Positions 29,720-41,490 of a stretch of DNA of 64,000 nt are shown here, in pieces. The stretch comes from Prorocentrum cordatum. Lineage: Eukaryota > Sar > Dinophyceae > Prorocentrales > Prorocentraceae. The notes below the pieces were generated by a model. That model saw only the letters and a list, made by a program, of their open reading frames with translations. It did not search any database and was not told where the DNA came from. The DNA is taken from the NCBI GenBank assembly GCA_963575745.1, contig CAUYUJ010018321.1, forward strand, positions 102,501 to 166,500, written 5' to 3'. The translations under genes were made by a program, and so were the position numbers. How positions within the stretch are numbered: the first letter of the stretch is position 1; each line of letters begins with the position of its first letter.

Positions 29720-32450
29720 GCGCGCCAGGACGCGTGGGGCCCCTTCCCTGCCCAAGCCAAGGCTGCTCGATTATGGCGCAGGGGCCTGCCAATCCCTAGG
29801 CCAGGCCGTCTGGCGCACAGCAGGAGGGGGCGCGCCAGGCCAAGCCCGGTGGGAGCGACGCCTCGGTCCGTGGGCCGCGGGACACGCCGAGCCGGCAGCG
29901 CGTGGGTCCCGCCGCGTCCCCGAAATATGGACGGCCCCATGGCGCCTCGTCGGACGCGAGGGCGCCCCTCTCCTGCCCGCGCCCAGGACGAAGCCCAGCC
30001 CCTGCGGGTGCTGCCGACACTGAATTTTGGCAGTCGCTGGGAAACGACTTCGCTGCGTACTCCAACGTCTAACTACCACGGGCCCGGCCCGCCCGCGCCG
30101 GCCCCCCGGGCCCCGCTTCGCCTCGCCTCGCCCCTGTGGGTGCTGCCCACGGTGGGCGGGGCGGGGCCATCGCAGAAAACCTCTGGAGCTGCTGCGTCGC
30201 CGTCGCGCTGGCCTGGCACTCGGGCCCGCCCAGAACTCCCCGCTCGCGGTGACTAGGGCCCAAGGCGTTGGCCGACACCCTGCACCAAGTCGCCTGCCGA
30301 TACGCAGTTGCTCTCAATCACCCTCCGTTGGACCCCGACTCAGCCGCCGACCTCGTTCGGGCCGCCATCAGGTCAGACCGCGCTTGTGACCGTCCTGTGG
30401 ACGAACCAGGACTGGGGTGTCCTCCGGACCCCTTCCTGCGCCCCAGCGACGCCTGGGCTCGCTGCGCCGAGCCCCGCGCGGGCTGCTGCCCCGCCCTCCC
30501 GCCCAACCTTCTGGCTGGTTCCGCGCGGCCGCGCTTCGCCCGCTCCGCCCCGAAAGCTGGAGGTGAGCTGCGTCGGCTTCCCGTTGCCGCGCGCAAAGCC
30601 TCCGCCATCGCGGCCCTCCTCCACCAGAGGTGCGACGCGCTATCCAGAGGCTGGCTCCTCGCTGGACGGCGGTGGGTTCCGCGCTCCCGTCCGACAGACG
30701 ACCTCCCGAACTCGCGACGGGGATATCAGTTTTGCCAGACATGCCACCCGCGCCGGCAAACTCTGTGGTCCAGCGCCCCCGTGCGAACAGAGGTCGCGGT
30801 CCCCCGCCCCCTTCCCTGATCGGGATCGCGCGCAGTGGCCTTCCGAGGTCGCCTTTGACGGGGGCGGCGGGATTTTCGGCCGCGTCAGGGTAGCTGGGGT
30901 CAGGGCCACCCTGTGGCAACGCTCCACGATCGGGGCGCCGCCAGTGCGCCTCGCCTCACGCGTCGTCGCCATGCCTGCCACCGACGACGCCCAGGAAGTC
31001 GAAGCCGCGGGGTGCAGGGCAGTACTCCCCCCTCGTGCGAGCTGCGTGGGTAGTGGGAGACATCCTGGCAGCCGCTAGATACGGTGCCGGACCAAGCAGA
31101 TATTGGAGACTCCCACTCGCCGCCTAGATTGACATGGGGCTGCGACCCCCCATGCAGGGAGGCTGGGCCCTGGACTGGCAGGCGGTGCGACGCCGCCTCA
31201 ATGCCGCTGGCGACCAGCTGGGCACCGTCGGCGTCATCTGGGCCGAGGCTGTCAGGACGGCCGGACGCTGGCAAGTCCACGCGTGGACCATCTGGCACTC
31301 TACCCCCAATCCGGGTCTCTCCCTCGCGTCTTTCCGCTATCCGGCCCCCCTCCCCCCATCGACCCCGACCCCACTCTCGTGGGCCGCCGACGACCTGGGG
31401 CGATTCTGGGCCCAGGGGCGACTGCGTGGCCGCGGTATCGGACGATCCCCCTTGCCACTTCGCCGAGGCGTGACCGCTGCAGGCCGCTGCCCCCCGCCCT
31501 GGCGCGGCCGCCGCAGTTGTGATATCACGCCATTGGTCCACCCCCCACGGCCCCCGCGTTGCGCTGGTCGGCCTGCTGCCGCCCCGACCCCCGCGGGCCC
31601 AGTGCGAGCCCGGGACAGGCCTCGGTGTCAATGTAGACGATGCCCGTGTACGCGTTAGCCGAAGACCAAGGACGGGCGTTGCGCTTGGTATTCCGATCAG
31701 GATGGCGCGTTCATCGACGACAAGGACCACTTCTCCACCGACAGGCATAAAGACAGTCTCAAGTCTTGTACCCAGGGGCTCCCAGACCCAACCGAATGGT
31801 GCGAGGGCGGCCTACTTTGGGATTATGTGCAGGACGGCCCCGTCAAGCCGTGCCCTGGATGGCTTGTCGATCCCACGGGGGCGTTGGACGGCCAAACGGT
31901 GCAACTGTGAACTGTGGGAATTTGTCGAGGGCGCGACTGGGGCGCCTTTCCTTCTTGCCCCCCCCATCAGGGCCGCCTCTGCCTGGCCCCTCCCCTGCAA
32001 GTCTCGGCCGAGACAGTGGCGCCGCCCGCGAACCCCTCCTTGGCGGCGCCAGCGCTGCCCTTTCCAGGGGCAGGGCCTCTCAGGATCAGACCCGCGCCGC
32101 CCTCCATGCCTTCTCTCTCCCCGCCCCGCCGCCGCCCCCGGCGCGCCCGGGCGGCCGCCGCCCCCGAGCGTCGGCCCCCGACCCCTCCGCCCTGCGCCGG
32201 GCAGACGGGCCGCAGTCTTTTCGCCTTCCTGCTCTCGACCGGCCCAGCGCCCCGTCGTACCCCGGCTGCGCCTCGGGCGACGCCTTCGCGGCCGCCGACG
32301 ACCTTGGCCCCCTCTGCCTGCGCGCCGCCCGTGCCGCGCGGGACATGCGCGCCTTCCCCTGCTGCCTGCGCCCAGCCTGGCTCAGTCGGCGCCCCGTCGG
32401 GCCCGTTCCAGGGGCTCATCCCCTGCCCCCCAGGTGGCAGTGGGATTTCC
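29720..32450 (+). other. Very GC-rich decayed coding DNA, not resolved
   Basis: Many overlapping Pro/Arg/Ala-rich frames exist in all directions because the DNA is so GC-rich. Short protein-like stretches appear on + in changing frames (for example WALDWQAVRRRLNAAGDQLG near 31,160 and LPDPTEWCEGGLLWDYVQDG near 31,790). This is the pattern of an old ORF broken by many indels. I cannot assign a family. Confidence 0.4.
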
Positions 32451-32461
32451 TCGCCTATGGT

Positions 32462-34030
32462 TGGAAGCTCTTCCAGATGTACGAAGTGGAATTCGTGGCT
32501 GGCCTTGCGCGGGAAGACGACGGGTCGGCCCGCATGCGCAATGAGCTTAGCAGGAGGACATCGTGCGCCCTGGACGTCGCCATCGAAGAGTATGACCCCC
32601 GATCCCCGCGACGCATCGTCCGGGAATGGAAGCTCCCACGGCGGCTGAGAGACCACAGGGAAGGAGTGCGCGAATGCTGCGCCCCATCTTGGGGTGGCGA
32701 CTGGCGCGTCGTCTGGGCCAAAGACGACCTCGAGGGGCTCGCCCCTCGAGTTTCGCGGCGATCCCGAATTCATTGCGGCTGTTGCGATGTGAGGCCGACG
32801 TGGCCCCCGCCCCCAGGGTCGCTCGCGGAAGAGGCACCCAGCGCCAGGTGTTCCACTAACAGCCTCATCGCGGCCGTCGATGCAAGGAAAGGGCGGTCCA
32901 TCCACCCCGACGGCCCCGCCCGTGAACGCCCCCCTTCAGGCCGAGGTTGGCGTCGGGTAGATATCGCCCAGGGCAGGCCCAGTCGTGCAGGGGCTGGGCA
33001 GCAGTACAACGGCGTCTCATGCTCTCGGTCCAGCCCGACGAAATGACTAGGATCCAGATTCACATCATTCCTGACCTCATGGCCTTCCGATCCGCTTCCG
33101 CTGCCGACAAAGCAAGCGTCAACCGACACAGCAAGCGACAGATGCTTGATGCGGGGATCGATTGAGAGCGCGTGCCGCGGCCACCCCCCGCTGCCAGATC
33201 CCCGAGCCCGACGGCCACCTCGCCCCCAGGAGTGGTGAACCCCTGAGTGACGCTGAGGTGAGAGAATGGCCTGGGGGCGTCTTGCAGCGCCCACTGCCCT
33301 CCCCACCCCCCCGCCTTGCGGACGATCCTGCGACTTGTCATGGTCCCAGCGGTCCACGGGCTAGATTGCTCCAACAATCTCCTGACGCAACGTCACTCCT
33401 AGTGCGTGGCCCCCCCGGCGCCGGCAAGACAGACCATCGCGGCGCTATTCGACCTTTGGCTCTTCTGCGCCCCGCGCAAATTTGCGGTCGGGCTGTTTTC
33501 CGGCTCCAGCAAGTGCCCCGCAGACGCCTACTAGGCAGGCCAATTGAACGAGGGCTGTGGCTTCCCAGAAGCCACCGTCAGGCATTCCAACCCCAGCAAA
33601 GTCGGCAATTCCGCAGCCGCGACCTCGCCCCAATCGAGCGGTGCAGGAAGGCGCGCGGGTTGGCCCTCCGCGACGTCGGACCCAAAGCCATCGCCCGCGA
33701 AAAGAAACGTGCACTGTCCAGCGCCCGGCTCGCACTGGCCACGCGCGAACTGGGGGCCGAGCTCGCAAACCCTGACTACTCGAGGATGGTGATCGACATT
33801 CTCGACGAAGCGGGGCGGTCCAGGGTGCCCCTAGCGGCCATTCCCTTGCCCATCACCGCTCGCAGCGGAGGCCCGCTGGTTCTGCGTGGAAGCGAAAATC
33901 AGCTGTGCCCCGCGGTCGTGCCCCCCGCGCCGCTGCTCTCGGCCTATGGATTTCTGTGCTCGCCCGCCTCTTGCATATCGCGCTTGGGGCGGCGATGTCG
34001 AGTGCAAGTGTGTTATGACTGTGCGATTGA
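32462..34030 (+). pseudogene. Broken UPF1-like SF1 helicase of a mobile element or lost gene
   Basis: Coding-like blocks on + in shifting frames. First: MYEVEFVAGLAREDDG, VAIEEYDPRSPRRIVREWKL and GGDWRVVWAKDDLEGLAPR. Then a Walker A: LVRGPPGAGKT (33,408-33,431), after which the frame must slip (net -2 or +1) to continue TIAALFDLWLFCAPRKFAVG. Later: MVIDILDEAGRSRVPLAAIP, with DEAG at 33,804-33,815. GPPGAGKT and a DEA(G)-type motif II are typical of the UPF1-like SF1 helicase group. Frameshifts and stops between the blocks make it a pseudogene. Confidence 0.45.
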
Positions 34031-34099
34031 TGATCGCGCATGTTCCCGAACGATGACTTGTCGACCCCCCAGGCAGATTTTGAATGGGTCCTGGGATTC

Positions 34100-34212
34100 C
34101 CCCCAATTTGCATTCACATTCTCCTTATTATCCAAAATGTGAATTCACAGTTTCCTTTCTACCGAAATGCGAATTCACATTATTCTTTTCCCCACAGTGT
34201 GAATTCGCTTTT
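34100..34212. repeat. 30-bp periodic repeat with a palindromic TGTGAATTCACA core
   Basis: TGTGAATTCACA (34,138, perfect 12-bp palindrome), TGCGAATTCACA (34,168) and TGTGAATTCGCT (34,198) are spaced exactly 30 bp apart. A weaker TTTGCATTCACA-like copy lies near 34,108. Spacers are T/C-rich. It sits at the boundary between the helicase remnant and the next ORF. Confidence 0.85.
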
Positions 34213-34849
34213 TGACATGGCCCTCAATATCCCCCAAACTGAGGCGCAGTGTTCCGCGTTTCACATTCGCTGGGCAGATTATGACACTCACCTCGCCGCT
34301 TCCGTCTATTCCATTTTATTCTTGCGCCCTCAGCGCGCGTTGCCCTCGTCGCCTTTCCCCAGCCCCTCGCTTCCTTGCTTCGTTTGCCCTCGAGTCTCGC
34401 GCGTGGGTGCAGGCGGGGGGCTTCGATGGGTTCCCTCGCCGAACACAGCCATCGAGTATGTATCGCCCATGCGTGGCCCATGCAGACGCCGCTGCGGGGG
34501 CCCTGCGCCCGACCCTCACAATCACCCTCCAAAGGCCGCAGTGGCCGTCGACGCACTCATGGCGGGCCCAGGTGGACCCGGCCCCAGCGACCGCCGCGCC
34601 GGCAGCACAGCGACGGAGCGTGCCGCGACGACCGAACCTAGAGACGGACGAGCACGTAATTCCTCCAGCACGGACCACATCAGGACTGAACGCACCACCC
34701 CCTGGGCCAACTGCCAAGGGTCGAGCCTCCTCAGCCAACAGCCCGCCCCGCGCTAGCCTGGAGGAGCGCGAGTGGCACGGAGCTCCGCGGGCCGATCCAG
34801 GCTGCGCCCGCGACGGCGACCGCGGCGACGCACTATGCATTCGGCCCCG

Positions 34850-35429
34850 CCGGGTGATCGTGGAACTACAAAACAAGCACCCGAGATATCTGGCCAGAGG
34901 CCGTCAACCGGCTAATGCGGGGATGCGGCGAGTGCCCCATCGGCCAAGGATGGAACGCCTTCTGCGATGCCCAGGGTGGCCAAGGACCGGCGAGAAGTAC
35001 TTGCAAACCCAGGGGATTGACGACTTCTGCAGAGAGTTGGTGGACGACGTCTACCACGCATGCTGCGACATCCGCGAAGTTTGCAGATCCTGGGGGGGCC
35101 GCGTGTGGGGGGCAGCGGTGCGCCAGCTCCGGCGCAACGAGCAACTGCGCGACAAGGGGCGCGCTGAAGGGCAATGCGACTACCCAGTTGGGAAAGGCAA
35201 GGGGCACGGCGGCCCTCTGGCCCAACGGCGATCAACTGAGAACGCGCCGTCACGACCCGTCGGGCCTGCCCGGCCTCTAAGGCCTTGGCATCGCGGCCGC
35301 GCCAGGCAACGACCAGCGCCGTGCGCCGAGAACCAGGCTTCCCCGCGCTGCCCTCCCCGACGACCAGGGTTGCCAACGCGGGAGTCGACCTTGCTGGCGC
35401 CCTGGTTCAGCGCTGGCGCCCCCTCCTAG
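34850..35429 (+). CDS. Unknown ORF segment, possibly part of the decayed GC-rich element
   Basis: The frame is open from 34,212 to 35,429. Only the middle looks protein-like: RVIVELQNKHPRYLARGRQ, EKYLQTQGIDDFCRELVDDV, YHACCDIREVCRSWGGRVWG and RQLRRNEQLRDKGRAEGQ. The upstream 200 codons are low-complexity. No domain is recognised. It may be downstream cargo of the UPF1-like helicase element. Confidence 0.3.
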
Positions 35430-35519
35430 GTCGAGCGCGCGGCCCGCGGCCCAGCGCTGCCGCCTGCTACGGAGCGCGGCCCCTATTCGCTCAGGTTGCC
35501 GCGCCGGTGAGGTGCCCGC

Positions 35520-35800
35520 AGACCCGCCGCGCGCTGTCCACCCAGAGCGCGTGGCACTCAACTGCTTCTGCCGCAGTCCTCTCGCGCAGGTTACTTCGCC
35601 GACTGGGCGCCCTTAGACGCGCCATGTGCTGAGGCGCTCCTAGACCGGGCCCGTGCTTTCCACCCGGCGCGTGGCACTCCGCGGCTTCTGTCGTAGTGCT
35701 TTTCCACGTGGTGCTGCGTCCTTGGGTGTTCCTAGACCGGCCATGCACTGTCCGCCCAGACAGCGCGTGGCCCCGCGGCTTCGGCCGCAGTTTTGATGCA
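35520..35800 (+). repeat. About three copies of a ~95-120-bp GC-rich repeat
   Basis: GCGCGTGGCACTC(A/C).. followed by CTTCTG(C/T)CG(C/T)AG recurs at about 35,550 and 35,670, with a diverged copy (GCGCGTGGCCCCGCGGCTTC) near 35,765. CTAGACCGG(G/C)CC occurs between the copies. Confidence 0.65.
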
Positions 35801-36081
35801 GGCAGTTCTCCCGAACTGTCGCCTTCCTCAGCCCGGGCCGCAGATTTGGTGCCCGCGACGCTCTGGCCCTGGCCGCAGTGCGTCCACTGGCGCGGCGCAA
35901 AGTGGTCGGCCGCGGCGTAGCCGCAGCATGGGCCGCCCACCCGGCAGCTCCCGCTGGCGCCGGGTCGCCTGGACTGACGCCCTTCTTGCTGGGACCTCCC
36001 TACAGGCCGGGCGCTTCTCCTCCCTGCCCCCCCCTCTCTTTCTCCCCGGCGACTTTTCCTTCCGTCCCTCCTCGCGCCGCC

Positions 36082-36449
36082 ATGGCGCTGACGCTGCGGC
36101 CGCGGCTGGCAGAACTCCTCTGGGTGACGGTGCCCCTGGGCTACGTCTTGCTGCCCTGCACCTCGCCCTACGAGCTCAGCATTTTGCTGGTGGCAGTCTG
36201 AAGCTTAGGTTGCTCCTTCCCACCTGTCGTGCCTCGCCGACCCACCTGGACGGCCTCGCCGTGCATTCCCCTACATGCAGTGCCTAGTCGGCCCTCGCTG
36301 ACGGCCTCGCTGCAGGTATTCTTGGAGTCTCCGTGCTGGGCATCGTCATCGCCCGTGGGTGCACCGGCGCCGCGGCCGCGCAGCTGCCGCAGTCCCCGCA
36401 GTCCCCGCTGCCGAGGCTGGCCGCGCCAGCGCGCTCAAGACGGCCCCCG
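36082..36449 (+). pseudogene. Small membrane-protein gene interrupted by the copia element
   Basis: The ATG at 36,082 is in a strong context (GCCGCCATGG). It encodes MALTLRPRLAELLWVTVPLG, then YVLLPCTSPYELSILLVA. A ~120-bp intron follows (about 36,196-36,315; a GCAG repeat at both edges leaves the exact boundary ambiguous). Exon 2 continues GILGVSVLGIVIARGCTGAA and a Pro/Ala-rich tail to RSRRPP. Two hydrophobic segments suggest a membrane protein. The sequence is cut at 36,450, where text identical to the copia copy at 61,361 begins. Function is unknown. Confidence 0.5.
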
Positions 36450-36640
36450 TGTGTGAAGTCCGCTCATATCAGCATTGCATCGTCATGCGCCGCTAATGTA
36501 TCGACTCGGGTATTGGCATGAACATCATGCCGCGCTGCTCTCCGCGCGGCGCCCAGGAAGAGGAGTGGCTTATCTCTTCCCCCTTTGTCTCTACCTACGG
36601 ACCCTGGAATAGGACCGGCCCCTCGGTCGTAACCCTATCC
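36450..36640 (+). mobile_element. 5' terminal/leader region of copia copy 1 (LTR candidate)
   Basis: Starts TGTGTGAAGTCCGCTCATA, matching TGTGTGAAGACCGCTCATA at 61,361. Both copies abut unrelated DNA on the left, so this marks the element's 5' end; a TG start fits an LTR. It contains GTATTGGCATGAACATCATG, CTGCTCTCCGCGCGGCGCCC and ACCTACGGACCCT and ends near a CGCAG. A related segment lies at 52,083-52,246. A matching 3' LTR after 44,779 was not found. Confidence 0.45.
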
Positions 36641-38535
36641 GCGCAGGTTGCCAGCCTATTCTTTTACGCTCTTCGCTGTTTCGACTCGCGTCATCGTTGG
36701 CCCCGCCGCGTGGCGCCGCCCCCCTCGGGGCGCGGCGCCTCCTATGCGCGCGGCGTCGTGGGCTGCGCGCGGGCGCGGCGGCGCTGCAGAGGGGGCGAGA
36801 GAATCTGTGATGCCCATTTCCCCCTTTTCAGGAGAAGGAAGCGCCGCCTCGCTCGCGGCTTCTCTTGGCGAGCTTCTACCAGACTCACCGCTGCCGCCGG
36901 CTCCCGCGCGCGCTCGCGCGCCGAGAACCTCGTGGCCGCGGCTGGATTTGCCTCCCGCGGCGCCTGGTACGTCCATTAGAACGCATCATGTGCTGGTGGG
37001 AACACGTGCAGTTGTCCTCGGAGTCACGGCTGGATTCGCCAGGCAGGAGCTTCAACAAGCTCTTGCTCTGGTCGTCGTCTGGATCGCTGAAGATCGATCA
37101 ATCCTCACTCAGGTCCAGTATCACGTTGACCAGAAGGAGTCACGCCGAGGTTCCCGCTCCAGTGCCATTCAGACGCTACGCGACTAGCTCCTGCGGGTGG
37201 AGGCCCACTCTGTGAGCGTCAGAAGCAACGGGACTACCGCCAATCTGAACTTACACGATGATCTCCTGATGGCCCGGCAGATCCCACCTGTGGAGGTACA
37301 TGTCCCAACGGATCAACAGATACACGAGGATATCAACGCACTTCGTACCCAGGTTGAGATGACCGCTGCCACGCTACACGCCACATGCCACACTCGCTTC
37401 TGAGTTGATCTAGGCCTCCTAGGTGGGGTCGGAGCAGATGGGGTCTGAGGATCGCGCCGCATCGCCGATGCATCGGCGATGCAGCTCGATGCGGAGCCCG
37501 ACTTGCTCCACGTCGACTCCGACGATGCGCCGCCGATGTCGACGTTGCATCGCCGGTGCATCGCGGATACATCGCCGATACATCGCCGATGTATCGGCGA
37601 TTCGGCGCGATCCTCCGACGCCATCTACTCCGACCCCATCTAGGAGGCCTATAGTTGAACGGCACGCCGCGCGGTGCCGAGATGGCCCTCGCTCGACGTC
37701 TTGACGCTCCCGAGGGACGTGTGCCAACGCTTGAGGACCGAGTCTCCGCGGTCGAGCAGCAGTTACTTGAAATAAAGGCTGCGCTGGCTCAGTTGCGTGT
37801 TGTGCGGACTCAGACTGCGCAGCTGGGTCCCCGGACTTCGGTTTGCGACTCCGCCTCCCTCGAAGCCCGAGTGGCCGAGGAACAGATGGTGGCGGACCGC
37901 GCGCAGTTGCGATTCACCCAGATCTCCCATGAAAGAGACGCCGAAACGGCGCGGGCAGAGGAAGCACTCGCCCGTTTGGAACAAGTGCGCGAAGCACACC
38001 GCCAACGAATCCAGGACTCAGGGCAACGGCTGGACAGGTATTCCCAGCGAGCCCACGACACTAACGATGATATGCGTGGCATGCAACAGAGTGTTCACAG
38101 GATGCAGCCCGACATCACGACCAGCGAAGCTACGCTGACAGCCCGCGCGAACAACGCTCATATCCACTATGCAACCCCGCCTCCGGATGATCGACATGAC
38201 CGAGTCTCTAGACCTGCCGATGGTGACATCCGCACAGGCTCTGCGCGACGCACATCGCCAGGTGCCGCCTCCGCAGCGGCTTCCATGCAGACGCGTCACG
38301 TTTCCTCTGTGCGACCTCCCTCACCTACCCAACCGGTTCCAGCGCAGACCGCGTCACACCCTTCACTTCCCAGTACATTTCCAATCAAGGAGTCAGACGC
38401 CGTGCGCATACCGCAACTGCCACGCATGACACAACTCCAGGAATGGCAACATATGGTTTGCAATAACTTTGGTAGCGCGTCCGGGCGCCCTGCCATGGCC
38501 TACGCAGTCCTATGCGACGCAGAAAACTGACCACG
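36641..38535 (+). pseudogene. Ty1/copia gag, copy 1 (broken)
   Basis: Aligns with the gag frame of copy 2 at 62,844-63,932: IAEDRSILTQVQYHVDQKES here, IAEDRLIYNEVRYQVDRAES there; RRLDAPEGRVPTLEDRVS here, QRLDAAEGRVPAIGNRVC there. A coiled-coil-like segment (RAEEALARLEQVREAHRQR) and a Ser/Pro/Thr-rich hinge follow. The C-terminal part has RIPQLPRMTQLQEWQHMV. Stops at 37,186 and 37,401 and a MITE insertion break it. Gag forms the capsid of a copia retrotransposon; assignment rests on the downstream protease, integrase, RT and RNase H order. Confidence 0.6.
37413..37649. mobile_element. MITE with ~45-bp inverted repeats and TA target duplication
   Basis: The left end GGCCTCCTAGGTGGGGTCGG, then AGCAGATGGGGTCTGAGGAT, is the near-perfect inverse of the right end (GGCCTCCTAGATGGGGTCGG on the reverse strand). 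TA flanks both ends (37,411-37,412 and 37,650-37,651). The 237-bp body has further palindromes (CATCGCCGATGCATCGGCGATG-like). Removing it and one TA restores gag colinearity with copy 2 around LHGELCIADMA. TA duplication points to the Tc1/mariner superfamily. Confidence 0.85.
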
Positions 38536-39336
38536 ACCTACGAGGACCTCCAGGACAGCGGCGACTTGGAGAGTATTGACTGCAAGCTCGCAGCGTGGCT
38601 AACCTCAGTCCTCAATCCCGAACTCCGCTATCGCATCAAGAACTTCCCAGCTCAGGAACATAAAGCTGGCCTTATGCTGAAGGGTAGACAAATCTCCTAC
38701 AAAGTCACTGCTGTCGACGACACCATGCAGAGCTTTGAACGTCTACAACTGAAGCGCATGCGGGACGACGGCCTCCGACGGCTTATCGTGGATTGGGACA
38801 ACCTGCCGTTGGAATGCCGCGAGCCGCCCGACGCGCGCGTATTCGAATCGTTATTCCGAGCTCAGATACGCCGACACTACCCGATGAAGCAGGATATGCG
38901 CGACTACAGCAAGATGGCTAACGACGATCCAAAGCGAACGTACGAGTGGCTTCGCAAACGTGTTCTCGCCAACCTCGAACTACGCCGACTTGAGCGCAGG
39001 CGGCGCAAGCTAAAGAACGAATTGAATCGACGTGCTTCCGTAATTTGTGCAGCGTTTTATGTCTGGACGGTGCAAGAAATGCAAAAAGGTACAATATGCT
39101 ACGCGCTGGATCCAGCAGCCGCCGGGCACTGCGACATTGACAACGATCATCTATCCACGGCAGAGACTCCCGCGACAGACGACCTTCCACAGGCCGCTCC
39201 TCCGGCCCACCACAGAAGGATGATACCAAGCAGATTTTTTGCTTATGTTTCGCACAGCACGGCTCCTGCCCACTCCAAGATCCTTGCGAATATCCCGACT
39301 TTCCGACATGTACCTTCCATGCGGGCCCGAAGTTGA
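38512..39336 (+). pseudogene. Copia gag, C-terminal capsid part, copy 1
   Basis: The frame overlaps the previous block: TTYEDLQDSGDLESIDCKLA, WLTSVLNPELRYRIKNF, VDDTMQSFERLQLKRMRDDG and ANDDPKRTYEWLRKRVLANL, then a basic LRRLERRRRKLKNELNRRA tail. This is the style of dinoflagellate copia gag proteins upstream of the nucleocapsid. A frameshift separates it from the first gag block, so the region is decayed. Confidence 0.45.
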
Positions 39337-40190
39337 CATGTAGGCATGAAACCAGCTGCCGCAATGCGCACATTGACCCTGGCGCACAGACTCCCGATTG
39401 GAGCCCTGTTCGGCCTTCTAGCCGAGACCGCCGCAACAGGACGCCCTCCCCGCGACGTGCGGTGGGCCGCAAGTTTTCTCCTTACATAGGCCAGCGCCGC
39501 TCCCGCAGTCCGGGGGGCGCGCGCTGGTCGCGACGAGGCTCGACGTCTCCCTGGCGCGGGGGCCGTTCCGACTCGCGTGGTCCGGGGGGTCGCGGCTGGT
39601 CACCCCGCTCCCCGCAGCGCTCCCGTTCCTCATCGCGGCCCTCCAGTCGGGATTTCTACCGTGGACGCTCGCCCATCAGCAGTGATTGGACTGGCAGCCG
39701 ATCTACATCCCGTCACAGTAGCCGATCACCATCCACTCGTGCTCGCGCCAGATCTCCCGCAGCAATTCGGTGGGACCGACGACGTGATCGCACGTGTGGG
39801 ACTCGTGGGCGGCTTCTACTTCTGTCTGCCCCCACGCGACGGCAGACCCGCTTCGACCTCGACGGTGTGGGCGCAATTACCTACGCAGTGAAGCGTAACA
39901 TGTGCAAATGGACTGGATCTTCGTGCTGCAGAGGACAAGCTTGACCTGCCAGACATTTTACCAGACTGGTGGTTGGAAGCTAGCGCGCGCGCTGCGTGCC
40001 AGAAAGACCGAGGCACAACGTTTGCATTGCGAGCTCACGCAGACCGCCAGAGTATGTACGGTGCTGGAGCTACCGCCGACTCATGACAGTGCGTCGGTGG
40101 CGATGCCGGCACCGACGGTCCCACGGTCTATGGCGGCGCTGTCACGCACACGGGTCTTGGATAGTGGTTCTGCCCATCACGTCCAAGACT
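39256..40190 (+). pseudogene. Copia nucleocapsid-like RS-rich region and protease motif
   Basis: A Cys/His cluster is spread over two frames (FHAGPKLTCRHETSCRNAH). An Arg/Ser-rich segment follows (RSSSRPSSRDFYRGRSPI), probably the RNA-binding part. Near 40,154-40,183 is RVLDSGSAHHV, the copia-type aspartic protease signature (DSG). The frame is lost on both sides. The protease would cleave the Gag-Pol polyprotein. Confidence 0.5.
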
Positions 40191-40899
40191 GGGCCGGTCC
40201 TCAACCTCATGAAACCACTCGAGTTCGACAGGGTCGAGAACGCATCCTCGAGACAGCCATCCGTGACCGCGTCGTCAACGAGCACATCCAGCTTGCATTG
40301 CCCCCGCATTGGACTATCGAGCTCGGCGTTTGCAATGACGGATTGTCCATCGGTACTTTCTGTGGGGCAACTGGTACAGGAGGGCGGTTTCAGACAGATC
40401 TGAGATCCACAACTTGGTTACCTACTACAAGACCGTCGTGGTCAATTGTACAAGGCCAACGTCAGGAACCGAATCCCAGAGCCCGACTTTAGCAATCTGC
40501 AGAAGATTTCGCCTCCCGACTTGTGTATCACATCCTCTGCATCCCGCCGCAGCCGACGTGCGCGGTGACGGATTGACGACAATACGGCTTTATTCGCATG
40601 TACACGCCATGGAGATGGTGCGATTGCGCCGATGGATGCACCTGCGCGCGCGTCACACCACGGTGCCGGTGGACACGCCTGCATCGACGATGGATTGGAT
40701 CGATTCGACATCGAGTACAGGTGCGCCGACAATCACCAGCATCTGTACTACCTGGCAGACCACGTCCACCGATCGACCCGTCGCACTACATTACTCACAG
40801 TCCCAGGCACCCTGACCGTGAGATCTGAGCGCGCGTCCTTGTGCACAACGCCATGCCGACGCCATCGCCGACCCAACCCGCTGACCGACCCTAGTGCAG

Positions 40900-41490
40900 A
40901 TGACATTTGATACGAGGCGTTCGTACCTCAGCGATTCGAAGCTCTGACTGCCGACCACATTGTCCTTGCAGCAGACGACGCCGCCGACGAGTATGCTGAC
41001 CACTGCGCCCTGGTTGTGCTGGATATACTCACGGGTGCTTTTATGGCATGCCCGGCGAAGCACAAAGACGCCGAAACCACTGGGGCATCATTCCTGGAAG
41101 TCTTTGCCCCGAATGATGAAGTGAAGCACGTTTGCGTGGACAGTTCCGGCGAGCTACAGAAAGCGTGCCGACACTTGGAATGGCGACACGATGTCAGCAC
41201 ACCACACGGGCCACACATCCAACGGCATGGCCGACTCTGTAGTCAAGTCCGTTATACAGGGCACACGAGCGGTGCTCCATAATTCAGGCTTGGGTCAGGC
41301 ATGGTGGAAGGAAGCTATACAGGCATGTTCTGTGGCCGCAGCTTTACTACTCGACCCTGTCACGGAGTTGCCGTCGCACTGGAAGCATACACCGATTCTA
41401 TTTCACATGAAGGTCATTTTGGTGAATCCTTCATGGTGCACATTGTTTCTTTCGGTATTCGCATTTTCTGGACATGCTTGAACCCAGACA
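40900..41490 (+). pseudogene. Copia integrase core (broken)
   Basis: ADHCALVVLDILTGAFMACP, AKHKDAETTGASFLEVF and DEVKHVCVDSSGELQKAC resemble the D..D part of a retroviral-type integrase. After RHDVSTPH the frame slips to HTGHTSNGMADSVVKSVIQG and TRAVLHNSGLGQAWWKEA, the usual NGxA(E/D) and W-W-x-EA region. The catalytic pattern is recognisable but split over two frames. Integrase inserts the cDNA copy into the chromosome. Confidence 0.55.

Noticed and set aside
29003-29755. 250-codon reverse ORF rich in Gly/Glu
   Set aside because: Shadow frame in very GC-rich DNA; the forward strand has the more protein-like composition.
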